A DNA stretch of 35,594 nucleotides from Actinomadura fibrosa (GTDB taxonomy: Bacteria; Actinomycetota; Actinomycetes; Streptosporangiales; Streptosporangiaceae), in NCBI RefSeq assembly GCF_900659615.1, contig NZ_CAACUY010000079.1, forward strand, positions 1 through 35,594. The letters are read 5' to 3'. The position numbers were made by a program, and so were the translations under genes. The notes below the pieces were generated by a model. It saw only the letters and a program-made list of their open reading frames with translations, was not told the DNA's origin and ran no database searches. Below are positions 15,245-22,454 of the stretch, one piece after another; the stretch's first letter is position 1; every line of letters begins with the position of its first letter.

Positions 15245-16148
15245 TAGGTGCCCCGCCCGCTCCGTGCAGGTCGTCCCCGCGGCCCTCGACGAACCGCCCG
15301 AAGGCCTCGGCGGCGGGCGGACGGGTGCGACCGGCGGCGCGGACGAGCCCGATCGTCCGGACGGCGGCGGGTTCGGCCAGCTCGATGTGCCGGACGCCGT
15401 GGAACTCCTCGCCCGGGCGCAGGGGCGCCACGACCGCGACGCCGAGCCCGGCCGCGACCAGGCCCCGGACGGTCGAGGTCTCGTCGCCCTCGAACGCGAT
15501 CTCCGGACGGCTCCCGGCCTGCGTGAACAGGTCCTCGGCCACCGCGCGGAGGCCCGCCCCCTCGCGGAAGGCGACGAACGGCTCGTCCAGGACGTCGCGG
15601 ACGCGCGCCCGCTTCCGGGTGGCGAGGCGGTGGTCCGCGGGCACGGCGAGCTGGAGCCGCTCGGTGACGAGGGGATGCCAGGTCAGGGACGGGTCGTCCG
15701 GGCGGGGGCTCGTGATGGCGAGGTCGGCGCGTCCCTCCAGGACCATCGCGGCGACCCGTTCCGAGCGGTCCTGGCTGAGCCGGAACGTGACGCCGGGGTG
15801 GTCGCGCCGGTAGCGGCGGATCAGGTCGGGGACGAAGGAGGGGCCCTGGGTGTGCAGGAACGCCAGCGACACCTCGCCCCGTTCGGGGTCGGCGGCCTCG
15901 GCGAGGGCGCGCCGCGCCGCCTCCTCCCCGGCGACGAGGCGCCGGGCGTGCTCGGCGAACAGCTCGCCGTAGCGGGTCAGGACGACGCCGCGGCCCGCGC
16001 GGTCGAACAGCGGGACGTCCAGCTCGCGTTCCAGGCGGGCCAGCGCGCGGGACAGGCCCGGCTGGGAGATCCGCAGATCCGCTGCGGCGTTCGTCACATG
16101 CCCCTGGTCGGCCACGGCCAGGAACCACCGCACCGTCACGAGATCCAT
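15240..16148 (-). CDS. LysR-family transcriptional regulator
   Basis: A 302-aa LysR regulator starting MDLVTVRWFLAVADQGHVTNAAADL. The winged HTH covers about 1-60 (ADLRISQPGLSRALARLE, FDRAGRGVVLT), followed by an effector-binding domain of the periplasmic-binding-protein fold. It is transcribed divergently from the MFS gene at 16228, the classic layout for a LysR regulator and its target. The dyad at 16157-16170 in the shared region is the likely autoregulatory site. MDLVTV at 16148 was chosen as the conserved start; an upstream ATG (16169) would add seven residues. Confidence 0.87.
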   Translation of the reverse strand: MDLVTVRWFLAVADQGHVTNAAADLRISQPGLSRALARLERELDVPLFDRAGRGVVLTRYGELFAEHARRLVAGEEAARRALAEAADPERGEVSLAFLHTQGPSFVPDLIRRYRRDHPGVTFRLSQDRSERVAAMVLEGRADLAITSPRPDDPSLTWHPLVTERLQLAVPADHRLATRKRARVRDVLDEPFVAFREGAGLRAVAEDLFTQAGSRPEIAFEGDETSTVRGLVAAGLGVAVVAPLRPGEEFHGVRHIELAEPAAVRTIGLVRAAGRTRPPAAEAFGRFVEGRGDDLHGAGGAPN

Positions 16149-16156
16149 GCGTTCAT

Positions 16157-16170
16157 GATGCTCGCGCATC
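16157..16170. promoter_or_regulatory. Candidate LysR operator between lysR and the MFS gene
   Basis: GATGC-TCGC-GCATC is a perfect palindrome in the divergent promoter region. A CGCATCGGTT sequence overlapping its right arm (16165-16174) recurs 31 bp away at 16196-16205, about three helical turns, fitting a LysR dimer-of-dimers with a recognition and an activation site. Confidence 0.5.
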
Positions 16171-16227
16171 GGTTGGCGAGCAATCCGTCATTGGACGCAT
16201 CGGTTCACGCGTTGAACGCTGGAGGCC

Positions 16228-17454
16228 ATGACCCTCGCACCGTCCCTGGAGGTCCCCGCACGGCACCGGCTCGGCTCCCCTGGCCTGCGCCGCGTCAACC
16301 TCGCCCTGTTCGCGGCCGGGCTCACCACGTTCATGTCGCTGTACTGCACTCAGGCGCTGCTGCCCGAGCTGTCCGACGGCTTCGGCGTCTCGCCGGCGCG
16401 CGCGAGCCTGCTCGTCTCGCTCGCGACCGGCGCGGTGGCGCTCGCCGTCATCCCGGTCAGCTCGCTGTCCGAGCGGTACGGGCGGACGCGCGTGATGGCC
16501 GTGTCGTCCGCCGCGTCCGCGCTGGTCGGGCTGCTGATCCCGGTGTGCTCCACCTTCGCGCAGCTCGCCGCAGTGCGGACCGTGCAGGGGCTCGCGCTCG
16601 CCGGGGTGCCCGCGGTCGCGATGGCCTACCTCGCCGAGGAGGTGGACGGCGCGCACCTCGGCGGCGCCATGGGCCGGTACGTCGCCGGGACGGGCATCGG
16701 CGGCGTGCTCGGACGGCTCGTCCCGGGCATCGTCACCGACTTCGCCGGATGGCGGTGGGCGCTCGCCGTGACGGGGCTGCTGGCGCTGGCGTTCACGGTC
16801 GCGTTCTGGCTGCTGCTGCCGCCGTCGCGGTTCTTCCGCCCGTCCCGGGTCGGCTACCGGCCGCTGCTCGCGCACCTGGCGGACCCCGGCCTGCGCCGCC
16901 TCTACCTGGTCGCGTTCACGGTGATGGCGGGGTTCGTCACCGTCTACAACTTCCTCACCTACCGGCTGCTGGACGCGCCGTTCCACCTGCCGCAGGCGGT
17001 GGTCGGCCTGATCGCCGTCATGAACGTCGCGGGCTCGGCGGCGTCGGCCCGCGCGGGCGTCCTGGCCGACCGGTCGGGGCGCCGGAGGGTGCTCGCCGGG
17101 GCGCTGCTGCTCGCCGCGGCCGGGCTGCTGCTGACGCTGCCGCCCGTCCTGCCGCTGGTCGCGCTCGGCCTGCTGGTCTTCACGGTCGGGTTCTTCGCGG
17201 CGCACGCGGTGGCGAGCGGCTGGGTCGGACGGCGCGCCTCGTCCGCGCGGGCCCAGGCCTCCGCCCTCTACCTGTGCGCCTACTACCTCGGCAGCAGTGT
17301 CGGCGGGACCGCGGGCGGCGTCGCCTTCGAGCACGGGCACTGGGACGGGACGGGCTTCTACGTGCTGGCCCTCCTCGCCGCGGGCCTCGCCGCCGCGGCG
17401 GGGATGCCCGGCCCTGTCTTGAGCGGGCGCTTGGTTGGTAGGCTGCGCCGGTAG
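16228..17454 (+). CDS. MFS transporter (YnfM-like)
   Basis: A 408-aa 12-helix drug-efflux-type major facilitator. The A-motif-like loop is present between helices 2 and 3 (SSLSERYGRTRVMAV) with a second copy in the C-terminal half (LADRSGRRRVLAG). Position opposite a LysR gene suggests induction by the substrate or a catabolite of it. The GGAGG upstream lies unusually close to the ATG (2 bp), so translation may be weak or start differently. The substrate is not predictable. Confidence 0.87.
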   Translation: MTLAPSLEVPARHRLGSPGLRRVNLALFAAGLTTFMSLYCTQALLPELSDGFGVSPARASLLVSLATGAVALAVIPVSSLSERYGRTRVMAVSSAASALVGLLIPVCSTFAQLAAVRTVQGLALAGVPAVAMAYLAEEVDGAHLGGAMGRYVAGTGIGGVLGRLVPGIVTDFAGWRWALAVTGLLALAFTVAFWLLLPPSRFFRPSRVGYRPLLAHLADPGLRRLYLVAFTVMAGFVTVYNFLTYRLLDAPFHLPQAVVGLIAVMNVAGSAASARAGVLADRSGRRRVLAGALLLAAAGLLLTLPPVLPLVALGLLVFTVGFFAAHAVASGWVGRRASSARAQASALYLCAYYLGSSVGGTAGGVAFEHGHWDGTGFYVLALLAAGLAAAAGMPGPVLSGRLVGRLRR

Positions 17455-17486
17455 ACGAGAGCCCCGCAGGCAGGAGTTGAGGCCGC

Positions 17487-17939
17487 GTGTCCACGACCAA
17501 GCAGCGCCGACCGGCGATCGAGGGCTGGTTCACCACCGCGGACGGGGAGGTGCGGCTGCTCGGCACGCGCTGCGCGTCCTGCGGCACGCCCTACTTCCCG
17601 CGCAACGAGCTGGCCTGCCGCAACCCGCGGTGCGACGGTCCCAAGGACGGCTCGGAGCTGGAGGACCACGCCCTGTCCGGCCGCGGCCGCGTCTGGTCGT
17701 ACGCCGACTCCCGCTACAAACCGCCGCCGCCGTACATCTCGCCCGACCCGTTCCGCCCCTACACGGTCGCGGCCGTCGAGCTGGAGACGGAGCGGATGGT
17801 CGTCCTCGGCCAGGTGGCGCCGGGCCACACCGTCGACGACCTCGCCGTCGGCATGGAGGTCGAGCTCACCGAAGGCACCCTCTACGAGGACGACGAGGCC
17901 GAGTACACCATCTGGATGTGGAGGCCCGTCAGTGCTTGA
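17487..17939 (+). CDS. DUF35/OB-fold zinc-ribbon protein
   Basis: A 150-aa protein beginning MSTTKQRRPAIEGWFTTADGE. An N-terminal zinc ribbon has CASC near the start (CxxC) and then CxxxxC (CRNPRC), followed by an OB fold with VAAVELETERMVVLGQV and TYWxW-like ends. These DUF35 (ChsH2-type) proteins partner thiolase/Ltp proteins and help bind acyl-CoA substrates in aldol/thiolytic steps. The thiolase-like partner follows at 18054. GTG start with an AGGAGTTGAGG ribosome site. Lone DUF35, unlike the tandem version at 29852. Confidence 0.8.
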   Translation: MSTTKQRRPAIEGWFTTADGEVRLLGTRCASCGTPYFPRNELACRNPRCDGPKDGSELEDHALSGRGRVWSYADSRYKPPPPYISPDPFRPYTVAAVELETERMVVLGQVAPGHTVDDLAVGMEVELTEGTLYEDDEAEYTIWMWRPVSA

Positions 17940-18053
17940 GAGCGGGCGCGCGGCGGCTGGACTGAGGAGCGCGCGCAGCGACGAAGGAGCGAGCACGCGA
18001 CGAGGGAAGCCGTCGCGTGAGGCGACCGCTCTCCGCCGAGCGGAGGCGAGGCA
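17938..18053 (+). repeat. Spacer shared with the 29.8 kb DUF35-thiolase pair
   Basis: A 116-bp GC-rich spacer without an evident gene. GAGAGCGG at 17938-17945 is the inverse of CCGCTCTC at 18026-18033, so the spacer can fold. Its last segment, GCCGAGCGGAGGCGAGGCA just before ATGAGC, closely matches GCCGAGCGGAGCGAGGCAA before ATGAGC of the Ltp4-like gene at 29808. The whole element is shorter (43 bp) there. Origin and function are uncertain. Confidence 0.45.
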
Positions 18054-19244
18054 ATGAGCAAGCCGATCGCTGTGCTCGGGGCGGGGATGCATCCCTGGGG
18101 GAAGTGGGGGCGCAACTTCGTCGAGTACGGGTTGGCGGCGGCGCGGGCCGCATTGGCGGACGCCGGGCTCACGTGGCCGGACGTCCAGTACGTGGCGGGC
18201 GCCGACACGATCCGCAACGGGTATCCGGGGTTCATCGCGGGCGCGACGTTCGCGCAGGCGCTCGGCTGGTCGGGGGCGCGGGTGTCGAGCTGCTACGCGG
18301 CCTGCGCGTCCGGCGCGCAGGCGATCAACGCGGCGCGCGCGCAGATCCTCGCGGGGCTCTGCGACGTCGCGCTGGTCGTGGGCGCCGACGCCGCGCCGAA
18401 GGGATTCTTCAAGCCCGTCGGCGGCGACCGCCCGGACGATCCGGACTGGCTGCGGTTCCGGCTGCTCGGCGCGACCAACCCGATCTACTTCGCGCTGTAC
18501 GCGCGGCGCCGGATGGCGGTGCACGGCGCGACGCTGGACGACTTCGCGGCCGTCAAGGTGAAGAACGCGCGGCACGGGCTCGGCAACCCGAACGCCCGGT
18601 ACCGCAAGGAGGTGACCTTGGAGGACGTCCGCGAGTCCGCCGTGGTCGCCGATCCGCTGCGGCTGCTGGACATCTGCGCGACGAGCGACGGCGGCGCCGC
18701 GCTGGTGCTGTCGTCCATGGAGTTCGCGCGGCGGCACGGCGTGGCCGAGCCGGTGCGCATTCCGGCGCTGTCCACGGTGACGCCGACGTTCCCGAAGACC
18801 GTGCTGGACCTGCCCGACTTCGCGACCGATTCGGCCCTGGTCGTGGACGAGCCCGACCGTCCGTTCCGTTCGGCCATCGCGCACGCCGCGTACGAGGAGG
18901 CGGGGATCGGCCCGGACGAGCTGTCGCTGGCCGAGGTGTACGACCTGTCCACGGCCTTGGAGCTCGACTGGTACGAGGACATCGGGCTGTGCGAGCCCGG
19001 CGGCGCCGAGGAGCTGCTCCGGTCGGGCGCGACCGCGCTCGGCGGGCGGATCCCGGTCAATCCGAGCGGCGGGCTCGCGAGCTTCGGCGAGGCGATCCCG
19101 GCGCAGGCGATCGCGCAGGTGTGCGAGCTGACCTGGCAGCTGCGCGGTCAGGCGGAGGGCCGCCAGGTGGACGGGGCGCGCGCGGGCATCGCCGTCAACC
19201 AGGGGCTGTTCGGGCACGGCTCGGCGGTGATCGCCGTCCGGTAG
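18054..19244 (+). CDS. Thiolase-family lipid-transfer protein with conserved Cys nucleophile
   Basis: A 396-aa thiolase-superfamily protein of the SCP-x/Ltp group. C84 in CASGAQA is the usual thiolase nucleophile, so it may carry out true thiolysis. However the GHP-type histidine motif reads GEAI (NPSGGLASFGEAIP), and near the end the usual CxG becomes GHGSA, so the catalytic set is unusual and a partner-dependent retro-aldol or thiolase role cannot be decided. The DUF35 gene directly upstream is its probable partner. It is convergent with the kinase gene, with only 3 bp between the stop codons. Confidence 0.8.
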   Translation: MSKPIAVLGAGMHPWGKWGRNFVEYGLAAARAALADAGLTWPDVQYVAGADTIRNGYPGFIAGATFAQALGWSGARVSSCYAACASGAQAINAARAQILAGLCDVALVVGADAAPKGFFKPVGGDRPDDPDWLRFRLLGATNPIYFALYARRRMAVHGATLDDFAAVKVKNARHGLGNPNARYRKEVTLEDVRESAVVADPLRLLDICATSDGGAALVLSSMEFARRHGVAEPVRIPALSTVTPTFPKTVLDLPDFATDSALVVDEPDRPFRSAIAHAAYEEAGIGPDELSLAEVYDLSTALELDWYEDIGLCEPGGAEELLRSGATALGGRIPVNPSGGLASFGEAIPAQAIAQVCELTWQLRGQAEGRQVDGARAGIAVNQGLFGHGSAVIAVR

Positions 19245-19247
19245 GCC

Positions 19248-20891
19248 CTACTGGACGCTGAAGCCGTCGCAGGCCATGTAGTAGGCGTCGCCGTTGGGGT
19301 GGACGTGCAGCCACACGACCGTCCAGTCGCCCTTGGCGAGGTCGAGCGGGGGGTTGTTCGAGTCCCATCTGAAGTCGGCGGGGTACTTGAGTTCCAGGTA
19401 CCCGTCGTCGGACGGGATCTCCTTCGGCTTGCTCGTGACGGCCGCACCCGCGCCGGAGCTGCCCACCATCGAGCCGGGCGCGCGGACCTGCGCCGTCATG
19501 TAGTACCCGGGCTTCCGTGTGTACTTGAAGCGGATGGCCAGGTCGGCGGTCCTGCCGGTGACGGGCGTCCGCGGCGCCGAGTACTGGAGGTCTCCGGCCA
19601 GGGCGTCGTCCTCGGGACGGACGGCGGGCTGGCAGGCGGAGGCCTCCTTCTTCCACGCCATCAGGTTGAAGTCGTCGCTCGGCTGCTTGATCAGGATGTC
19701 GTTGCGCGGGACGCCGCCGGTACCGGTGCCGGTGCCGCCGGTCGCGCGCGGCGAGGTGCCTCCGGCGACCGTCGAAGGGCTCGAACCGGTGCCGCCGTTC
19801 GACGTCGTCCCGGCGGTCGGCCTCCCGCCGGTGCCGCCTTCGCCGCCGTCGCCGTCGAAGGCGTAGCGCGCACCGACCGCGGCGGCGAGCACGACCGCGA
19901 CCATGCCGGCCGCGGCGGCGATCACCGCGGTCCGCCGTCGGCCCGTCCCGTCGCCGGCCATGGTGATCGACCCGCCGGACGTCCGCGTGCGCTCGGCCGG
20001 GACGAGCCCGAACGCGACGGCGTCGGCGACGCTGGCGGGCGGCGGGCCGGCCGTGCTCGTGATCGACCGGTAGACGGGGTCGGCGGGGAGCGGCCCGGTG
20101 ACGGCGATGCGCTGGAGGAGGGCCTCGGGGGTCGGGCGCTCCGCCGGGTCCTTGGCCGCCATCAGCCGGACGAGCTCGGCCACGCGCGGGTCGGCGCCCG
20201 CCACGTCGATGTCGCCGCTGAGCGTCCGGTGGATGACCGCCTCGATCCGGCCGGAGCCGAACGGCGGGCGGCCCGTCGCGGCGTAGGCGATCGTCCCGGC
20301 CAGCGAGAACATGTCGGACGCGGGGACCGGCGCCTGCTCCCGGACGACCTCGGGGGCGACATAGCCGGGCGTCCCGTTCCACGCGCCGGTCTGGGTGATC
20401 TGCGTCTGCCCGTCGCCGCGGGCGATGCCGAAGTCGATGAGCCGCGGCCCGTTGGGGGCGAGGATGACGTTGCCCGGCTTGAGGTCGCGGTGCTGGACGC
20501 CTTGGCGGTGGATCCCCAGGAGACCGAGCGCGAGCGTCGCGAGAAGCCGCAGGCACGTGTCGGGCGGCAGGGGGCCGTGCTGCGCCACGGCCTGCCGGAG
20601 GGTCGGCCCGGGAACGTACTCGGTGGCGAGCCAGTAGGGGCGCGCGTCGAGCCCGGCGCCGACCATCGCCGCGGCGAAAGGGCTGCGGACCCGTTCGACG
20701 GTCAGGACCTCGCGCCGGAAGCGGGCCAGGGCCTGCGGATCCTCGAAATCCTCGCGGATCACCTTGAGGGCGACGTGCCGCCCGCCGCCGCTGAGGCCGA
20801 GGTACACCTGCCCCATGCCGCCCGCGCCGAGCCGCGCGATGACCGGATAGCCGCCGATCTGGGAAGGGTCCTCAGGACGCAAGGGCTCCAT
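19248..20891 (-). CDS. Ser/Thr protein kinase with transmembrane helix and extracellular domain
   Basis: A 547-aa PknB-type receptor kinase. G-loop GAGGMG at 22-27, K43, catalytic HRDLKPGN with D136 and DFG at 153-155; activation segment and APE (VAPEVV) are intact, so it should be active. One transmembrane helix lies near 321-343, then a Gly/Thr/Ser-rich linker. An extracytoplasmic domain of about 150 residues is unlike PASTA and has two cysteines. The ATG start at 20891 is ambiguous with GTG 20897. No target gene is adjacent; ligand unknown. Confidence 0.85.
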   Translation of the reverse strand: MEPLRPEDPSQIGGYPVIARLGAGGMGQVYLGLSGGGRHVALKVIREDFEDPQALARFRREVLTVERVRSPFAAAMVGAGLDARPYWLATEYVPGPTLRQAVAQHGPLPPDTCLRLLATLALGLLGIHRQGVQHRDLKPGNVILAPNGPRLIDFGIARGDGQTQITQTGAWNGTPGYVAPEVVREQAPVPASDMFSLAGTIAYAATGRPPFGSGRIEAVIHRTLSGDIDVAGADPRVAELVRLMAAKDPAERPTPEALLQRIAVTGPLPADPVYRSITSTAGPPPASVADAVAFGLVPAERTRTSGGSITMAGDGTGRRRTAVIAAAAGMVAVVLAAAVGARYAFDGDGGEGGTGGRPTAGTTSNGGTGSSPSTVAGGTSPRATGGTGTGTGGVPRNDILIKQPSDDFNLMAWKKEASACQPAVRPEDDALAGDLQYSAPRTPVTGRTADLAIRFKYTRKPGYYMTAQVRAPGSMVGSSGAGAAVTSKPKEIPSDDGYLELKYPADFRWDSNNPPLDLAKGDWTVVWLHVHPNGDAYYMACDGFSVQ

Positions 20892-21003
20892 AATCACCGT
20901 CCCGGCCGTGCGCGCATGTCCAGAATGATCCCATCCCGCGCCCGCCGCCGGAGCCGGATCGCGAGCCGCAACCGGCCATGAAGGCGGACGGCGGACGGCC
21001 GGG

Positions 21004-21384
21004 TCAGGCGGACTTGCGGGAATTTCGGGCTACGTGGAGGGCCCAGGCGACCAGGGGGGCCTGGAGCGGCAGGCGGGCGTAGGCGGCGGTGCGCAGCGGG
21101 AGGGGGCGGTTCCGCCAGTCGTAGGCCATCTGGACGTTGGCCGGGAAGACGGCCAGGAAGAGGCCCGCGGTGGCGAGGGCGCCGAGCCGGCGGGTGCGCG
21201 GGTACGCGACGGCGGCGGCGCAGGCGAGTTCGGCGACGCCGCTGGCGTAGGTCCAGGTCCGCGCGCTGCCGGGCAGCTGCTTGGGAACGATCGTGTCGAA
21301 CGGCTTCGGGACGGCGAAGTGGAGCGTCCCCATGCCCGCCAGGACGGTGACGAGGTTCCGGGTCGCACGAGACGAGTCGGTCAT
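21004..21384 (-). CDS. DoxX-like small membrane protein
   Basis: A 126-aa membrane protein starting MTDSSRATRNLVTVLAGMGTLHF, with four predicted helices and the pattern of DoxX-like proteins (Arg/Trp-Asn motif between helices, YDWRNRPLP). Family members are linked to redox or thiol metabolism, but the exact role is unknown. The start at 21384 is preferred over 21456, as the extra 24 residues are not helix-like. No Shine-Dalgarno site is visible, so it may be weakly translated or leaderless. A 9-bp dyad lies upstream at 21447-21479. Confidence 0.65.
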   Translation of the reverse strand: MTDSSRATRNLVTVLAGMGTLHFAVPKPFDTIVPKQLPGSARTWTYASGVAELACAAAVAYPRTRRLGALATAGLFLAVFPANVQMAYDWRNRPLPLRTAAYARLPLQAPLVAWALHVARNSRKSA

Positions 21385-21446
21385 GGCGGAAGTGTGGCAG
21401 AACCAGGCGATCATGCCCGGAGGAGGGCCCCTCATCGCCACTGTGA

Positions 21447-21479
21447 CGGAAGTCATAGCGCGGCCCGGTGTGACTTCCG
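21447..21479. promoter_or_regulatory. 9-bp dyad between the DoxX-like and ABC operons
   Basis: CGGAAGTCA (21447-21455) and TGACTTCCG (21471-21479) are perfect inverted arms with a 15-nt centre, lying about 60 bp upstream of the DoxX-like start. Probably an operator for an unidentified regulator; the same arms do not occur elsewhere in the window that I noticed. Confidence 0.45.
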
Positions 21480-21548
21480 GGGTGAGGGCACGTGTCGGAG
21501 GTCACCGCCTCGATGGGCGTGCGGTCGGCTGGAGAGAGCTACTTTTGT

Positions 21549-21562
21549 ACTGACCGGTCAGT
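21549..21562. promoter_or_regulatory. ACTGAC-N2-GTCAGT operator of the ABC-YhgE-TetR operon
   Basis: ACTGACCGGTCAGT is a perfect inverted repeat, 25 bp before the ATPase start. A TANNNT-like element (TACTTT, 21540-21545) lies just ahead, so the site overlaps the start of transcription. The TetR gene ending the same operon is the obvious repressor. The core is identical to that at 15231. Confidence 0.7.
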
Positions 21563-21586
21563 GCAAAGATTCTCGAAGGACCGCGA

Positions 21587-22438
21587 ATGACGTCCGACCA
21601 CGACGATCTCTCACCGACCATCGAGACTCCGGGGGCGGCCGCCGCGGCCGGGGGGACCGACGCGACCGCCTCCGGACCCGACCCGGAGGGCTCCGGGGCA
21701 GGCGGGGGCCGTCCCGGAGCCCAGGGTCCGTCCACCGGACAGGCCCGCGGGCTCGCCGTCCGGACGCGGGGGCTCTCCCTGCGCGGCGCGCGGGGATGGG
21801 TCTTCCACGGTGTGGACCTGGACGTCCCGGCGGGCGGGCTGGCCGCCGTGAGCGGCATCGCGGGATCCGGCCGCACCGCCCTGCTCCTGACGCTCGGCGG
21901 CCGCATGAGGCCGACCGAAGGGTCCGGAACCGTGGGCGGGCTGCGGCTCGACAAGGATCCGCGGGCCGTCCAGCGCGTCGCCGCCCTGGGGCTCGTCCCC
22001 GGGGTGAACGAGCTGGACCCGGCGCTGACCGTCCGGGAGCACGTGGACGAGGCGCTCGCCCTGCACGAGGGCGTCCTCGGTCGGTTCCGCGGACGGGACG
22101 CCCGGGTGCGGCACGCGCTCGAACGCGTGGGTCTCGACGTCGATCCCGGGGCCCGCGCGGACGAGCTCGCCCCGGACGAGGCGCGGCTGCTCGGCGCCGC
22201 GCTCGCCCTCGTCGGGTCGTCGTCCCGGAGGCTGCTCGCCGGGCCGGTCGCCGAGCCGGGCCTGCTGCTGCTCGACGACGTGGACGAGGGGCTCCCCGCC
22301 GACCGGCAGCACGCGCTGTGGCAGCGGCTCCGCGCGATCGCGGCGTCCGGCGTCACGGTGGTCGCCGCCTGCCACGACCCGGCGCCCGCCGAAGGGCTCG
22401 CGATCCCCGTCCCCCTTTCCCACGACCCCTCCCTCTGA
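21587..22438 (+). CDS. Degenerate ABC-transporter ATPase of a YhgE-type exporter
   Basis: A 283-aa ABC ATPase-like protein. Residues 1-50 are a low-complexity Gly/Ala-rich lead. The Walker A segment reads GIAGSGRT (90-97), with Arg96 in place of the essential Lys. The signature LSGGQ is replaced by LAPDEARLLG, and Walker B is LLLLDDVDEG (226-235). ATP may therefore be bound weakly or used differently. A GAAGGA ribosome site precedes the ATG. It is co-transcribed with the YhgE/Pip-like membrane protein, and both lie behind the TetR-type operator. Confidence 0.8.
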   Translation: MTSDHDDLSPTIETPGAAAAAGGTDATASGPDPEGSGAGGGRPGAQGPSTGQARGLAVRTRGLSLRGARGWVFHGVDLDVPAGGLAAVSGIAGSGRTALLLTLGGRMRPTEGSGTVGGLRLDKDPRAVQRVAALGLVPGVNELDPALTVREHVDEALALHEGVLGRFRGRDARVRHALERVGLDVDPGARADELAPDEARLLGAALALVGSSSRRLLAGPVAEPGLLLLDDVDEGLPADRQHALWQRLRAIAASGVTVVAACHDPAPAEGLAIPVPLSHDPSL

Positions 22439-22454
22439 TGAGGAGATCCCCCCG

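Noticed and set aside
16153..17340. A long minus-strand reading opposite the MFS gene.
   Set aside because: High-GC antisense artefact with repetitive Arg/Gln/Gly composition and no ribosome site.
18000..18053. A mobile REP-type element in the DUF35-thiolase spacer.
   Set aside because: Only two partial copies are visible, both at DUF35-thiolase junctions; too few to claim a mobile repeat from this window alone.
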